Positions 1 through 15,654 are shown, counted from the first letter of the stretch. The stretch: 64,000 nt of DNA from Piscicola geometra (GCA_943735955.1 OX030963.1:1301931-1365930); one strand, 5' to 3'. The notes: generated by a model not told the origin, from the sequence alone. Program-made: numbers and translations.

Positions 1-165
1 GTTAGTGTTGTGCTGTTGTTGTGGATGGTGTTGTGCTGTTGTTGTGGATGGTGTTGTGCTGTTGTTGTGGATGGTGTTATGCTGTGGTTGTGGATGGTGT
101 TGTGCTGTTGTTGTAGATGGTGTTGTGCTGTTGTTGTGGATGGTGTTGTGCTGTTGTTGTTTCTA
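1..165. repeat. 23-bp minisatellite (TTGTGCTG...GGATGGTG)
   Basis: About seven copies of a 23-bp G/T-rich unit; the TGCTG motif recurs at 11, 34 and 57. The array may continue beyond the left edge. Open frames through it (MLLLWMVLCCCC type) are repeat translations, not genes. Confidence 0.9.
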
Positions 166-178
166 CTGTTGTTGTTGA

Positions 179-1477
179 TGATACAGAAGTTTTAGTGGTT
201 TGGTTACTGTGGCATAGATTTGTTTTTTTTTTGTCATTATTAAGTTCATCAATTTCACTTCGATTGCCTTTTCCCAGACTTTAAACCCTACTCAAATCCT
301 CGGTTTTTTTAACGTAAAATTTTTCTTGAAAAAATTGTTAACTTGAAAAAATAAGGTAAGGCAACAAAACTCAAAAACTGAAAAAACAAAACATTAAAGC
401 TCAAAAACAAACAAAATGAAAAAACTAAAAAAAGCTTTTGAAATTAAAAAAAACGGTAAGACAAAGGCAAAGGAAGGTGATTAGAGGGGCATTAAATTCT
501 CTCAGCTGACTGCCCCCTTTGACAACCTCAGCAATACAGGGCATCTTTTAATTGCCTGACGTCACTGCTTTCATTTTTTTGACGTAATCTTTATTATTTT
601 ATTTTTTATTCTTTAATTTCGTTTTCAATATTTTAGTATTTTTTTCGTTTTTACAGCTTTTTTGTTGTATATTTTTATCACCCATAATTTATTATTTGTT
701 TTTATTTTGCTAATCATTTTTTCTCAAGAGCATCATTTTTATTCTCACCATCATCATTACAACCACACCCTCACCACCACCACTTTCACCACCACCATCA
801 TTATCTTCTTCCTATTCTCCACCATCTCCTCATTAACCATTGAAAACATCTTTTCTCGAATAGCCCTTGGTTACGGAATGCCAGTGAAATAGCAGTGAAT
901 GAAAAAAATCAGAATGTCAATGTAACAAACGAAATGTTACTTATTTTGTTAGTTTTCCCATTTATTAATTTTTTTATTTTTTAGAAATATACATTATAAA
1001 CTCAACTCTGAATTTTTTTCACATTTTTGAATTTTTTTCAACAGCCTTTAGAAAACTAAAAGTGAAAAGTATTTTAAAAAACCTTTCAAACTTAAATTTA
1101 AAAATAGAAGAAAACAGGGTGTAGTAGAGTGCCAATAGATTCAGGTTTGAGCAATGCAAAGAGTTTTGGTGATTTATAACTCTCTGATAACTTTCCTGAT
1201 TTTCTCCTTTTTGTTTCAAGCTTGTTTATTTGTAATTTTTTCTACTTAAATTTTTTTTTTTTGCATTTATCCTTGAAACCTTCAAATTTGTGGCAAAGGT
1301 TTTTATTTACTCACAAACTTTCCACTATTTCTTCTTACATATTTAGTTCTTCAGCTCTAGCTTTTTTTCTATATTCCGCTGTTTTTGATTCTCTCGCCCC
1401 TTCCCCCAAAGTACAACCCATTCACAGATATTTATCCTTCATCCATCCACCCATCTATCACTCATCCACCTTTCAAT
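179..1477. other. AT-rich intergenic stretch without a recognised gene
   Basis: A/T homopolymer-rich sequence. The frame at 662-892 is a His/Thr low-complexity translation of a CAT/CAC-rich run, and the frame starting at 1222 only runs into the next microsatellite. I see no splice pattern, conserved copy or domain. Confidence 0.6.
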
Positions 1478-1750
1478 TCATCCATCCATCCATCCATCCA
1501 TCCATCCATCCATCCATCCATCCATCCATCCATCCATCCATCCATCCATCCATCCATCCATCCATCCATCCATCCATCCATCCATCCATCCATCCATCCA
1601 TCCATCCATCCATCCATCCATCCATCCATCCATCCATCCATCCATCCATCCATCCATCCATCCATCCATCCATCCATCCATCCATCCATCCATCCATCCA
1701 TCCATCCATCCATCCATCCATACATCCATCCATCCATCCATCCATCCATC
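1478..1750. repeat. (ATCC)n microsatellite
   Basis: About 270 bp of nearly perfect ATCC tetranucleotide with one TACATCC interruption near 1720. All frames read IHPS or DGWM repeats and are not coding. Confidence 0.97.
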
Positions 1751-2413
1751 CTCTCTTCCAAAGCAACACTGGAGACGAGAGAAGTCTTGTTCAACCAAGT
1801 ATCCCATTTCTTAACCATCACCTCTGGATAACAATTAGAATAACAAAAAATCAAATATAAATAATAATATGAATTAGTGATAATATATTTAAATAATTAT
1901 TTCAAAAAAGTTCATTACTTCATTTTCAGATCGTTAGAATATTTAATTTTTTTTAAATTAAAAAAATATTTTTTATTCGATAAAAAACCTAACCAATTAA
2001 TATCACTTTCAATCAATCCGTGTGATTACGATTCATTTACATAATCATTATCATGATTTAATTAGTAATTTATTATGATTAATTTATCAGCAGCCCCACT
2101 GATTTCGGAACAAGGGTCTTGTAGGAAATGTTGTAATATATGCCTTGTGTTTTATTATCTTATAATTTATTTTATGTTTATTATTATTATTATTATGAAA
2201 TAATATTTAAATTATTATCCTATTAATAATTTTGTTGTTAATATTGTTGATATAATACTTTAATTGAGATATGATCATTATTATAATTTTCTTTTTTTTT
2301 TGTTTTTTTTTCTTTTTTCTCTTTTTCGACTCACTTATCTCGCCCGCATGCTTTATGTCTCTGGCTACCTTCCTCTGTTTGCAAACACGTCTGCTACAAG
2401 TCTCCCTATTAAT
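1751..2413. other. AT-rich intergenic spacer
   Basis: AT-rich DNA with a pyrimidine run near 2290-2330. Nothing gene-like is seen. Confidence 0.6.
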
Positions 2414-4822
<2,409 letters not shown>

Positions 4823-5254
4823 TATTTCCACATATATCCTTATATGAGAGTATTGCACCAAATTTATATTGCGAGCAATTCTTTGCGCCGTTGTCGCGTG
4901 CTGGAGCTCAACCGTTCACTAATTAATTTCACAACGTCGCCATTTTTTCGCAAAAAAAGATTTGGTTTGAAAAATGAATGAGTTGAAATTTTAGAATGTT
5001 TTTTCTCGAGTTGAATTTTTCTTTTTTAATTTTCCGATGAAGATGGTGATGATGTTTGGGAAAAAAATATAATAAAAATGAGAAAATAATATATCTATAA
5101 AAATAAAAAAACACTTGAAATAAACAATAATGATAAATAATAGCATAAAAAAATATTCTAGAAAATAATAATAAATTGGAGGCGTATGCAAAAGTGTCAC
5201 GAGATGTCTTTGAAATAATATAAAGATGTGGCCTGTCCGAGGATGTGAGGTGGG

Positions 5255-5580
5255 ATGGGTGCATGGATGCATGGATGCATGGGTGGAAGGATGCATGGAT
5301 GGAAGGATGCATGGATGGATGCATGGGTGGAAGGATGGATGCATGGATGCATGGGTGGAAGGATGGAAGGATGAATGCATGGGTGGATGGATGGATGCAT
5401 GGATAGATGCATGAGTGGAAGGATGGATGGATGGATGGATGGAAGGATGCATGGATGCATGGATGGAAGGATGCATGGATGCATGGATGGAAGGATGCAT
5501 GGATGCATGGAAGGATGAAAGGATGGATACATGATGAAAAGATGCATGCTCGATACATGCATCCATGGCTGAATGGATGG
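5255..5580. repeat. GGAT/GCAT tetranucleotide-derived minisatellite
   Basis: Imperfect array of GGATGCAT and GGAAGGAT units. Reverse-strand frames (MHPSIHASF type) are repeat translations. It is complementary in character to the (ATCC)n array at 1478-1750. Confidence 0.9.
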
Positions 5581-7890
5581 CTAGAAAAATGAGTGAAGAA
5601 ATAGGTGAAAAAAAGGCATGTGAATAAATATGTGAATGGCGATTTAAAGAAAAAAAAAGGATTAAAATGAATTAATGGGTGGATAAATGAATAGAGGTTT
5701 AGGGACGAGATAGATGGATTAGTAAATGGATTAGTGTGAATTAGGATTTTCAAATGAAAAAACTTTGAAGCGGTCTTATCAGTATCAAATTCGTCGCTTG
5801 AGTGTCGAATGGTGTCCCGATGTTTGATCAGTGCACTAATGCGTGACCTCTGTCTGACCTTTTCATGATCTCCACGAGACCTTTGCATAACTTTAGACAG
5901 CAATAAAAAAGGTTTATATATATATACAATTTTTTTGCGATTAATTGGTCATATGAAATAAGAAAAACTGTTTTGAAGAGCTGTCTTTTTCGATGAAAGC
6001 TTTCTCAGAGACGTCTGTGTGATTGCATGTGTGAAAAAAAAACTTTGAAAAATGAAAAGTCTTCAAACGTAGATCTGAATTTATTATATTCATCAAATTA
6101 AGTTTGAAAAACATTATTTTTTCATAAATGCTTTTTTAAAAATCTATTATAACTTTAAAAATTAAAAAAAGGAAGTGTAAAAAGAGATTATTAAAAACTG
6201 ATTTTTAAATCATTAAATAACAGTAATTTGTTTTAGTTTGTTTTTCTCATTATAGACGGTATGTAAAAAAATCAATTGAAGTCTTCAAGCTTTCCGAATC
6301 TTAAAATCATAAAGTTTTTTCTTTATATTACTTTTTAAAAGTAATTTTATTTTAAAGACATCTAGCGATCGGAAATTAATTTAGATCAATTGATTCACGA
6401 TATTTTTAAATCTTTATTTTAAAATCCAATAATAGAAATATCAAAAATAATAATAATACTTTTTTCTTCAATAGTTTTGTGGTTTTATTATTAGACTTAA
6501 TAAAAACTTCATTTTTTTATCGAGCGGCGTTATTCTAGATAACTTCTAGCCCAATATAACTATTCAAACACTTTTTGTGATTAATAAATAAACAAATTAT
6601 TTTATAAATATTTTTAAAATCTTTCTCAAAGTGATAGCCTAAGACTTCGTCCAACTAACGCAAAGAAACTTAAAGTTTTGAAGTTCTTTTTTCCACTTGA
6701 AGAAAATAATTTTTTATTATTAACATTTTGATTGATAAATTATATGATATTTATTAACTATCAAAAATGTTAAGTGCTCCTGGACATAATGTTTTGATCA
6801 AACAAAAGCCGAGTCCTTGAAGTTCAAGTGAAGTTCTGTCGTTCATGAAATTGTAAACTACATTTCAAAAACTTTAATAAATTTAATTAAAAAGTTTCAG
6901 CTTTTGGAACATTAATGAACTTGAAAATATTCTCTATTCTTGCTTTTGTACACTCAAAATTAGAGAATTTGTTAATCGTGCAAATAAGAAGGATCGCTTA
7001 TTGTGGGTTAATTAAAAAACTGTTGTGTTTTAACTTTTCAAAAAAGGTAAAAAATTGTTGACAAGAACCAGATTTGTAAGAGATGAAAACGCGTGAAGAT
7101 GAATTTAGAGGCTCCTGGGTATATAATTATCACCAAGAACACAAAATAAGTTTTTTTAACATTAATTTCACGATTAAATGTTTCAATTATCGTGTTTCAC
7201 TACTTTTTTAAATGATAGAAAAAATCTTTTTGATGTTCAAACAAAATATATATATAAAAAACATTTTTAATTATTTTTTAATAACCTTTAATTAAGGGCG
7301 CAAGAGTAAATATCTCAAGGAATTGCACTCGAGTATTCTTAAGGCAAGCAATTCTGTGTGCTTTCTTAGGCAAGGACTGATTAAAAGGCTGATCTCTCTC
7401 AAAAAAAATTAATCCTAATTATTTTATGAATCATTGAAAGTTTTTAATTTAATAATGAAAAATAAAATACTAAAAAACAAAATATTAGAAAATTAATAAC
7501 TTGACGAGTTTTTTTATGCTGACATATAACATGCACAAATTTCAAGGCTTCTTGGGATGAAAATAATTTCCCAAAATATTAGCACTACTCATTTCAAAGT
7601 AGTGTGCCAAAATAAAACTTGAATTTTAATAAGTTCGGTGTCTGTTTGACAAAGGACTTGGTCAACAGAACACTCCGAATTTTTTTATGGTATTAACACT
7701 CGATTAGGTTGATAAATGACGTATATGAAGATTAACTTATCAATAAAAATAAAATTATTTTTTATTATTATCATACTTTTTCGAAAGTAAATCTCATAAC
7801 CAAACACACTTGATGAGCTTTTGAAATAACTTCTGAATTTTTACTCGAAGACAAACTTGGAAGCAAAAATCTCGATGATTGAGCTCCTCT
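5581..7890. other. AT-rich intergenic region upstream of gene 1
   Basis: No gene is detected. From roughly 7500 onward scattered blocks resemble the spacers found upstream of the other class B and A genes (an AACACTC motif near 7665 and the GAGCTTTTGAAATAAC block at 7814), so the left boundary of the tandem array lies here. Confidence 0.55.
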
Positions 7891-8030
7891 TGATAATCCG
7901 ACGCAGTCCTTATATAAGTCGATCTTGAGTCTCCGAACTTCATTCAATCGATCTACATCGACCTCTGCTTCATTAATTTCGTGGTTTAGTTCAATTTATA
8001 AATTTGAAGAGTGACTTGGGGGAAGGAAGA
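7870..8030 (+). promoter_or_regulatory. Gene 1 core promoter and 5' UTR
   Basis: TATATAA at 7911-7917, followed by the block GATCTTGAGTCTCCGAAC and an initiator-like TTCATT near 7939, then about 90 nt of leader before ATG 8031. Upstream lies CTCGATGATTGAGC. The whole block is repeated almost unchanged before genes 2-6, which indicates a shared promoter. The exact cap site is inferred. Confidence 0.75.
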
Positions 8031-11000
8031 ATGAGAGAGATGTTGCCTTTGGTGGTGCTTTTGGTCGCACTCTTTGGAGGTTTAAACATTTTTTCCCGCT
8101 TTTACAAAATTAAATTATTTTTTTCAAATATAACTTTTTGATATGAACTTTATTATTTCTGGAAAATTGTTTAAAGATGAAAAGATATTTCAACTCTGAA
8201 TGTTTCAATTCCTTATTTCAATTAAAATTATTTTAATTAATCTTTTTTTTGTTGAAGTTTTTTCTCAGGTAGCACCAGTACCTATCACTCCAACTGCTTG
8301 TAGACTGGTTACTGTTGCAAATACCGCCATAACTTTGTCGTTGAAGGTTGGAAAGCTGTATTTATGAAACTAGATAAATATTTATCAAATAAAATCTTTT
8401 TTAATAAAAGTTACTAAATATTAATAACATTAAACAATTGGCGAGCGCGTTGGCTTGGCGAGCGGGTTGGCTTAGATGGTAAGTCGTTAGACCTGCAACT
8501 TAAAGGTCGCCAGTTCAAATCCCTGTACAGCCAACCGTGAGCTATCATATACCTAGTGTATATGATGCGGTGTTTCACGACTTATGTCGTGTGAGTGGCG
8601 CTTCAGTTGCGTGCCCGGGCGCTATATAAAACTGACATTTATTTTTATTTTTATTTAATCATAAAAAATATTGAATACATTTAATAATTAGTTATCATAC
8701 TTAATAGATTTTAATTAGATAAAGTAAATATTGACAAAATATAAAACATTTTGACAAAATATAAAACATTTTGACAAAATATAAAACATTTTGACAAAAT
8801 ATAAAACATTTTGACAAAATTTAATACACTTTGACAAAATTTTATACATTTTAATTGAATTAAGTACATTTTATTTAAATATAATGCATTTTAATTATAT
8901 TTAATACATTTTAATTAAATTAATGAATTTTTAAATAGATAAAAGTTATTGCATAAACTTTAATTAATTAAATAATAAAGCTTTCAAAGTTTTATAATGA
9001 ATATAATTCGATATTTACATCCAGGTAAGACATAATCCGTTAAAGATTGAAAAAACAACGTTTACTATTCAAGACGTTGAAGTACCTTTGGATTTGTCGG
9101 TTGGAAGAAATACTTTCATAAAGATAACTCCAGATGCAGCCCAAACAGATTGTGAATTTGAGGGAGAAGGTGTAGTGATCGATGCTACCATAAGTGAAGA
9201 AAATTCTCCTATAGGTAGGACATAATATTAATTTTTAAAATGTAAAAAAATTCCGAAATTTTTGGAATTCATAGTTTTTATAATTTTGAATTTTATCAAT
9301 TTTACTTCACAAGTTATTGCTCGGAGTGAAACTGTTGAAATCTTCAAATTCAACGGAAACAAGGAAATAAGGATAGCACATGCAAACAGGGAAATTGTGG
9401 CCATCAGCTTTGAAGTGCGTTTCTTGTTTAAAAAATATTCTACTCATAAAAACTATTATATTGATAATTTATTAAATGAATTTTTTAATTATTTTTTGTT
9501 TACATTTTTTTTATAGTCTTTATTGATCACGGTTTGGCAGACGCAGGCCATGTTACATGTTGCATAAGATACAAGATAATAGTAGATAATTATAGGATAC
9601 TGATGCTAATGATAATGGTTTGAAAAAATACTACAAGACAAAGGATATGGTGAATATTGTAATAATTAAGTAGATAAATAAATAATAAGAATCAGAGATG
9701 ATAATATAAATATAAATGTAAATTATAGAATGTGATGTTTAAGAAGACGAGGGAGGAATGTTTTACTTTCAAGCGTAGTATATATAGGGGTATCAAAATT
9801 GTGTTTTCGGGGTCTTAAGTTATGAGTAGATTTTTTAAGGGGAGGTAAGATATGGTGAAGAACGTGGTCAGAGTTAGTAGATATTTTAAAAAATAGTTTA
9901 GTGTCTAAAGTGGTAAACATAGAAGTGATAGATGGGTAGAGGGTAGGAAGGTAGTTAAGTCTAATGAGTTTATTAGTTAGGGACTGGAGTTGCGAATTTC
10001 CATTTTCCTTTTAAATTCTGTCATGAATAAAAGCTGTGACAAATATCGGATTCAAAAGTTGAAAAATACGAATATTCGAACTAACTATGCAAAATAATAA
10101 AATATTTGAATTGAATATTCAAACGACTATGAAATTGTTTTATGAATAAATTTTTGTCTTTTTACCATTATTCTTATTTGATGATCATTATATAAAATAA
10201 ATAATGTGCAACTATTTGATGCCAAATCGAATACGAATTAATAATTTAGCACAGCTCTATTATGAATCATTTAATACTTTTCATAGCAAATAATCACATT
10301 CCAAGCGTGACTTCAACCTTCGAGCAGGTTAAGGGAGAGGCTGATAAGGAAGCCACTATAACTCTGAATCCTGCCCAACAACCTATAGTTCTTCCGAACC
10401 TGAAAGAGACCTTATTAATGGTGCCAAGAGCCAGGTTTGTAGCTGGTCAGGTTAATATCGTTGTGAGGATGAATGTAGGGCCTCAAGGACATGTGGTCAT
10501 CAGCCATGCCAGTGGAGGTGAGTAGTGAAAGAGAGGTTTAAAAAACAAATGAATTTTTTTATCAATTCTAGTATTTTATTGTTTTGAGAAAGAAAAATAT
10601 TTTTTTGGATTGGATGAAAAAGTTGAAAGTTTGAAAAGGGTGAGAGGTCTGAGAGAATTTTCGGTTTTGATATTAAGTAAATAAGTGAAAGCAAGTTTTG
10701 AGTCAGAATATTTGTGATTTTATCTCATAAATTATTTTCTATAAGCTCTTTGAGTCTCACAAACAATCTTTTTAGCGAAAACCACGATCAAACAAAGCGA
10801 TGGAGAGACCAACTTTGTTTGTTTGGCGAAAAGCTGTGCGTTCAACATTGAAAAAAAGAAAAATAATATTCTTCTCTATGTTCGACTTGCCACTGGCGTG
10901 AGTATTCTTTCTAAACATAAATGAATTTGTCTTTTGAATAGTAGAAAAATTGGGTGCTTTATAAACCACTATAGGATCCAGCTACTGAGAAACCAAAGCT

Positions 11001-14000
11001 GACCATTGGTTTGACGAAGAAACAGACGATTCCGCTACAAAATGATGTTTTGGAAGTTGTGAGAGTGAAGGAAGGGGAGTTTGTAGACGCTTTTAGCTGC
11101 TCCTTCTCTTCAGAACTCACTGATGTGCAGCAGCCCTCTACATTCCTAATCACGAACTCAGCTACTCCAGGTTAGCTCGTCGCTTTTGTGCTTTGTAAGC
11201 AAATTGGAATATTAAATTACTCCATGTTGTCTCTTTGTTACAGACAAAGTGATGATAAACAGCGACGTGGCCATTTACCGTGGAAAGCCTGTGGCTGGAA
11301 CGTATCAGTTTGGTGCTACGGGAGCAGCTAAAGAAGGGAAAATGTTAACATTAGAGGTAATTCTTGGAAATTAAATAAATAATTTAAGCTTTTAAATCTT
11401 TCAAAGTTCAACATTTAAAAGTTTTCATTTTTATATTGGAAACCAAAGAAAAATTGAAAATTCAATATTTAAAAATTTTAAATGTACGAATATTTTGTAA
11501 AAAAAATAATAGTTTATTTAATTTTCAATCTTAAGAATTGTTCAAATTTAATATTTAAAAGTTCTAAAAAAATTTTAGCTTCTGGAGCCTAGAAGAGCCA
11601 ATATACAGTTCAACATCATAAACGCTGCGGCACTAAGCCACGAGGACTTAATCAAAGGGGCACAGCTGTTTAAGGAAAAACCTTCCAAAGAATTGTTTTT
11701 CTTCGATGATGAATTTCCTGATAGTTTGCAAACACTATTTGAAGTTAAACACCAGGTAGATAATAGAGTTGAAATGAAGATCACGAGAAAAACCTTAGGT
11801 AGATTTTAAAACTTTTTTAACTGCTTAAACTAAATTAGTCTTTAACCCTAAATAAAACAAATGAAACTAATTCAGTAATTTTATTCATTTTTAACATTCT
11901 GACTTGATTTCTTCATTCCCAAGAATTTGGAGAAATTTTACCGGGACAGCCAGGAATCTTAGAAGGACCCAATAGCGTTCTATTGCGAAAACCTCTGAAA
12001 GATATCACCTTGATCCTCCAGGTGTTTAGTTAATAATAGAACGCTATATTAATTATATTTTGCTTTCAAGTGAAGTAAATATCATGAATATATTTCTAAA
12101 TTATTAGACTTTTATTATCAATTCAATGAGTTGTTTTATGTTCTAAAAATACTATTTTAGAGAAAAGAAAACAAAAAAGTGATTAAATAAAAAGTTTTCA
12201 ACACCAAAATTCTATTCGAATTGTTTTTACAATTTTTTAATAATACTTATTTACCTAAAAAAAATTATTCTACAAACGCCTACCCAGACCACGTCAGACT
12301 CGTCTAAACCGACAAGCACTTTGACCATTGGTGATGACGTTGTCGAGGTTGGTCGGGTTCCAACGGACTTTTACATTCGCAGGTTAAACTTTAACTTGTC
12401 CAAAGAATTGCTCGTCAAGCTGGAAGAAGCTGGTGTGAAAGTGAAGTACTCAAGAATCGAGAACATTCGTGAGTTTTTTTAGATTTTAAATTCGAGGCCT
12501 CCCGCTAATTGCTCGTGTTTTTACCAAATAATAATTTTTTCGCCTTATGATTTGGTCAAATTAAGATCTTCCAAAAAATGGCACTATTACTTCTGTGAAA
12601 GCTACAAAAAGCTCATACCTTGTATCCTTGAAGAATTAATTATAAAAGATTTTATAAATAATTTTGGAACAAGTTTGAAACTATACTACAAATAAATAAA
12701 ACTTCTTTTTTTTAAATACATACACTTACTCGTCTTTAGTTTTTCTACTTAAACTTCACAGTTCCATTCGTGATGGTGAGTGGCAAGCAGGCGTATAAGC
12801 AGGGAGGTCCGTTCAGACTGGAAGTCAAAGACGCCAGTAAGGGAGTCACCCTGAAAGTGAAGGTGAGAGACGAAATAAAAAAGAAAAGTCGATGAATAAA
12901 AAACTATTTAAAATTCATCTTCAATTGAGCATTTCAATAAATAATTTAATTTGTTAAACGTTTTTTGAATCATTAAAAAAATAATATAATAAAAATGCAT
13001 GATTTATTATTAATAAACTATTTATGATAGTTTTGAATTTCAAAATAAAGATCTGACAGTAATTAATTTCGCCTCACTTCAACAGACAATCAAGGCTGGA
13101 GAAAAGGTTCCGATTCCAGAAGTTGGATTGGACGTGACGCTGGGAAGAAGTGGTGCTGACGGGAATCCAATAGTTCTGAGCAGAAAAGTGACATCTGAAA
13201 TGGGAGAGACTATCTTCATCTACCCAAGTGACATCAACGGTGTTCCGAGTCTCGACGGTGTTTTGAAGTTGGAGAAGGGACAGAGTGCTGAGATCGAGAA
13301 CATCCCTGGGATAGGTTGGTTTGGTTGTGCAAAGTTTTCAGTTAGTTTAAGTTAGTTATAGTTTGTGAATGGCTAGCTATAAAAAAAACGTTTTTCTAGT
13401 TTTTTACATTTTTGATGAATTTTTTAAATAATTTGATAAAACTATGAATTTAATGGAACGTTAAACATTTATTTTTTCAGAGACCATTACAGTTGTGGAG
13501 TCGGCGAGCATTGTTGTCCGCGAAAAGAACGCTGTCAAGCTGAAGATCCAGAACCCAACTGAACATTTTTTCGTTGACATCAAGGCAAGTATAAGATTCT
13601 CAGGATTTCTCATTAAAACTTAGGGAATTTCCAGTTTGCCATTTAATTATCAAATTCATTTGTCAAATTTTAATTATTTTTTACAGCTAGAAGACGCTTC
13701 GCCAGCAAAGACGGTGAATTTTCAGATTGGTGACCAAAAACACAAGATAGAAGCATCTAGACCCGTATCAGTGGAACTGAAGAAGGAGTTCCTAACGAGC
13801 AACCCAGATCCAGTCGGCTTCTTCACCTCGGAGCCAATTGACAAAGAAGCCCATGTGCACCTTACAATTAGAGCCGCATCTGTCCCAAAAAGTAGAATTT
13901 TGCTTTTCGAAAGTTTTAAATAATTTTTTTCAAACTATTTTTCACAATTTTTTAATTTTGTAAAATCTTTTTTTATTATGAAAAAAATATTTTGTATCAA

Positions 14001-14548
14001 AAGTTCACATTTCATTTCAAAATGGTCTGTCAAATTTTATTCCACCAACTCTTTCCCCGTCACTTCAACCCCTCCACCCACCATTCCATTCCACTATCAC
14101 CATCCCTTCCAACTACACCCGCTCAAGAACCAGTGCCAGCTCTAAAACCCGTCTGCAACCCAGCTTGCACGGGGAATCGGGAATGCAAGAGAGAGGGTGA
14201 GCAGAACAAGTGCGTTTGCTTGACTGGCTTCACTGGACAAGACTGCGCTAAAAGTACCTTACATATTTTTTATTACATAAAATTAATATAATAATCTATT
14301 TTTGAATTATTTTAAAATTAAAATAATGTTGTTCGGATTTAATCACATATTTAGTTAATTCTAATACGCTTTTTATTAATTTTAAAACGCAATTTTCATC
14401 TTTATTCGTTAAACACCGCCATTAATTGACTTACTCTCTTCAAATTAAAAATCGATATGAATGAATTTAAGACGGCTCTGCTGGCTTGAAGCAGTCGATT
14501 GCAGCTGTCTTGGTGGTCAGCCTTCTCTCCTTCTTGCTCCACTATTGA
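8031..14548 (+). CDS. Gene 1 (class A): GPI-anchored seven-module EGF surface protein, 796 aa
   Basis: Exons: 8031-8079, 8258-8346, 9025-9214, 9314-9414, 10328-10517, 10776-10897, 10975-11170, 11244-11356, 11579-11798, 11924-12021, 12288-12468, 12762-12862, 13086-13314, 13481-13584, 13687-13891, 14128-14253, 14472-14548. They total 2391 nt and stay open throughout. Residues 1-16 are the signal peptide. Seven beta-rich modules follow (17-109, 110-206, 207-312, 313-423, 424-516, 517-626, 627-729), each from two exons of phase 1-0-1. An EGF-like domain (730-771) has six Cys and CVCLTGFTGQDC. The tail NGSAG plus hydrophobic LVVSLLSFLLHY is a GPI signal. I do not recognise the module family; the beta-sandwich idea rests on alternating hydrophobic strands. 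The intron after exon 14 has a GC donor. Gene 3 (30856) is a near-identical copy, including introns. The product is expected at the outer cell surface (inference). Confidence 0.85.
8440..8658 (+). mobile_element. tRNA-derived SINE in gene 1 intron 2
   Basis: The head resembles a tRNA: A-box TTGGCTTAGATGG (8468-8480) and B-box GGTCGCCAGTTCAAATCC (8505-8522), with GGTTGGC/GCCAACC pairing around it. An unrelated body follows with GCGCTATATAAAACTGAC and a T-rich ATTTTT tail. A 17-bp head segment is duplicated (8440-8456 and 8457-8473). It is absent from the matching intron of gene 3, so it inserted after that duplication or was lost there. Confidence 0.75.
8731..8850. repeat. 20-bp tandem repeat (TTGACAAAATATAAAACATT)
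   Basis: Six copies at exact 20-bp spacing, starting at 8731, 8751, 8771, 8791, 8811 and 8831, degrading at the right. It lies in gene 1 intron 2 just after the SINE and is not found in gene 3 intron 2. Confidence 0.9.
9504..10010 (-). mobile_element. 5'-truncated LINE (non-LTR retrotransposon) remnant
   Basis: The minus strand holds the C-terminal end of a reverse-transcriptase ORF (frame 9920-9723, with SDHVLHHILPPLKK followed by HNLRP), a pattern common at the end of LINE ORF2 proteins. After the stop comes a roughly 200-nt 3' UTR, then AATAAA (plus 9519-9524) and an A-rich tail. It lies antisense in intron 4 of gene 1 and is not evident in gene 3. The left limit is firm; the right limit (5' truncation) is approximate. 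It is too short for autonomous function. Confidence 0.7.
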
Positions 14549-14572
14549 TCCCGCCACCGTCAGCCGATGCTG

Positions 14573-14578
14573 AATAAA
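14573..14578 (+). terminator. Gene 1 poly(A) signal AATAAA
   Basis: Canonical AATAAA 24 nt after the stop codon, with a second one at 14606-14611. The same arrangement occurs after genes 3 and 5. Confidence 0.75.
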
Positions 14579-14611
14579 CTTTCAATATTTAGATAGATTT
14601 AGAGAAATAAA

Positions 14612-15640
14612 CTTTCATACATTTGAACCAAATGAGTAGACTTGAAATATATTCACAAAGACATATATTCATGATTTGAAAACTTTTCGATTGAATGGCG
14701 CTTGCAATCATGCGATAATTGGAGGTGTTGAGGCGGTCGGAGTTGATCAAAAACACTTGAGTGAACTTTATAAAGTTGGAAACAGCTAGATTTGTTCAAA
14801 TAACCTATCTTGCTATGACTTTTCAAACTTAGATTCAATTGGCCTTTTCTTAAAAATAGTTTTCGATGCTGAGTTTTGGGCTTATAGATTGGCATTTCAA
14901 CTTTTAATCCGCTTCTTTGAATTTAGAAAGTGAAAATAAACTTTTAAAGATTTACTAACCTCTTCAGTTCAATTAATCGCCTTCAACATATATATTTGAA
15001 TAAATATATTTTTTCAAAATAACTATTACGAAAAATAATTAAACTTAATATTATGAAATAATTATCAGAAATAGCAAACAGCGCTGTAATTGTTCAAGCC
15101 TTCATGAAAACCTTTTAGACTAAATTCCGCGTCGCTACTCCATCAAATTTGCCATCCAAGTGGCCCATGGGGTCGTACGGGTTATACGCCACTAGAATGG
15201 TTCTCATTATTATTAATACTATTCTCAATATTATTAATAATAATATTTAATTTTTACTTCTTATTATTATTGCGTAAAAACACTTAAAATTTCAAGGATT
15301 GACTTGGACTTTGTCAATAAAACACTCAACCATTTTGGGAGTGTTAAGAATCATTAAGTTAATAAATATCGTATATAAAATTTGTTTCTGATTTGAAATA
15401 ATAATGATTATTTAAGAATAATAATTTTTTATCATTAAAAGTTCGAATAATTTAATAATATTTTCTTTTTTGCGTATTGATAATTTATTTGCGTATTTAT
15501 AATAAAACATTTATGAGTTTTCATTAAAACATTTCGGATTGTTTAAAAGCTCAACCTTAAAGAAATTGAAAAGTTTTTGAAATAGCTTCGGCACCTTGAA
15601 GACGAATTGAAAAACAAAAATCTCGATGATTGAGCCCCTC
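14612..15640. other. Intergenic spacer between genes 1 and 2 (repeated unit)
   Basis: No gene is seen. The spacer is homologous to those after the GPI exons at about 37.1-38.1, 46.6-47.6 and 54.9-55.7 kb, sharing GGCGGTCGGAGTTGATC, GTCGTACGGGTTATACGCC and an AT palindromic stretch of TTATTATTAATAC type. It is therefore part of the duplicated unit. Confidence 0.7.
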
Positions 15641-15654
15641 TTCACGATCCGACG

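Noticed and set aside
1222..1860. Long IHPS/DGWM open frames on both strands
   Set aside because: They are translations of the (ATCC)n microsatellite in every phase and have no splice or conservation support.
8467..8537. Functional tRNA gene
   Set aside because: A and B boxes and acceptor-like pairing exist, but the T stem does not pair properly, the anticodon loop is too long, and a SINE body with T-rich tail follows.
14653..14895. Small minus-strand ORF in the gene 1/2 spacer
   Set aside because: Part of the frame recurs at 29080-29301 because of duplicated spacer DNA, but it is broken in the other spacers and shows no domain.
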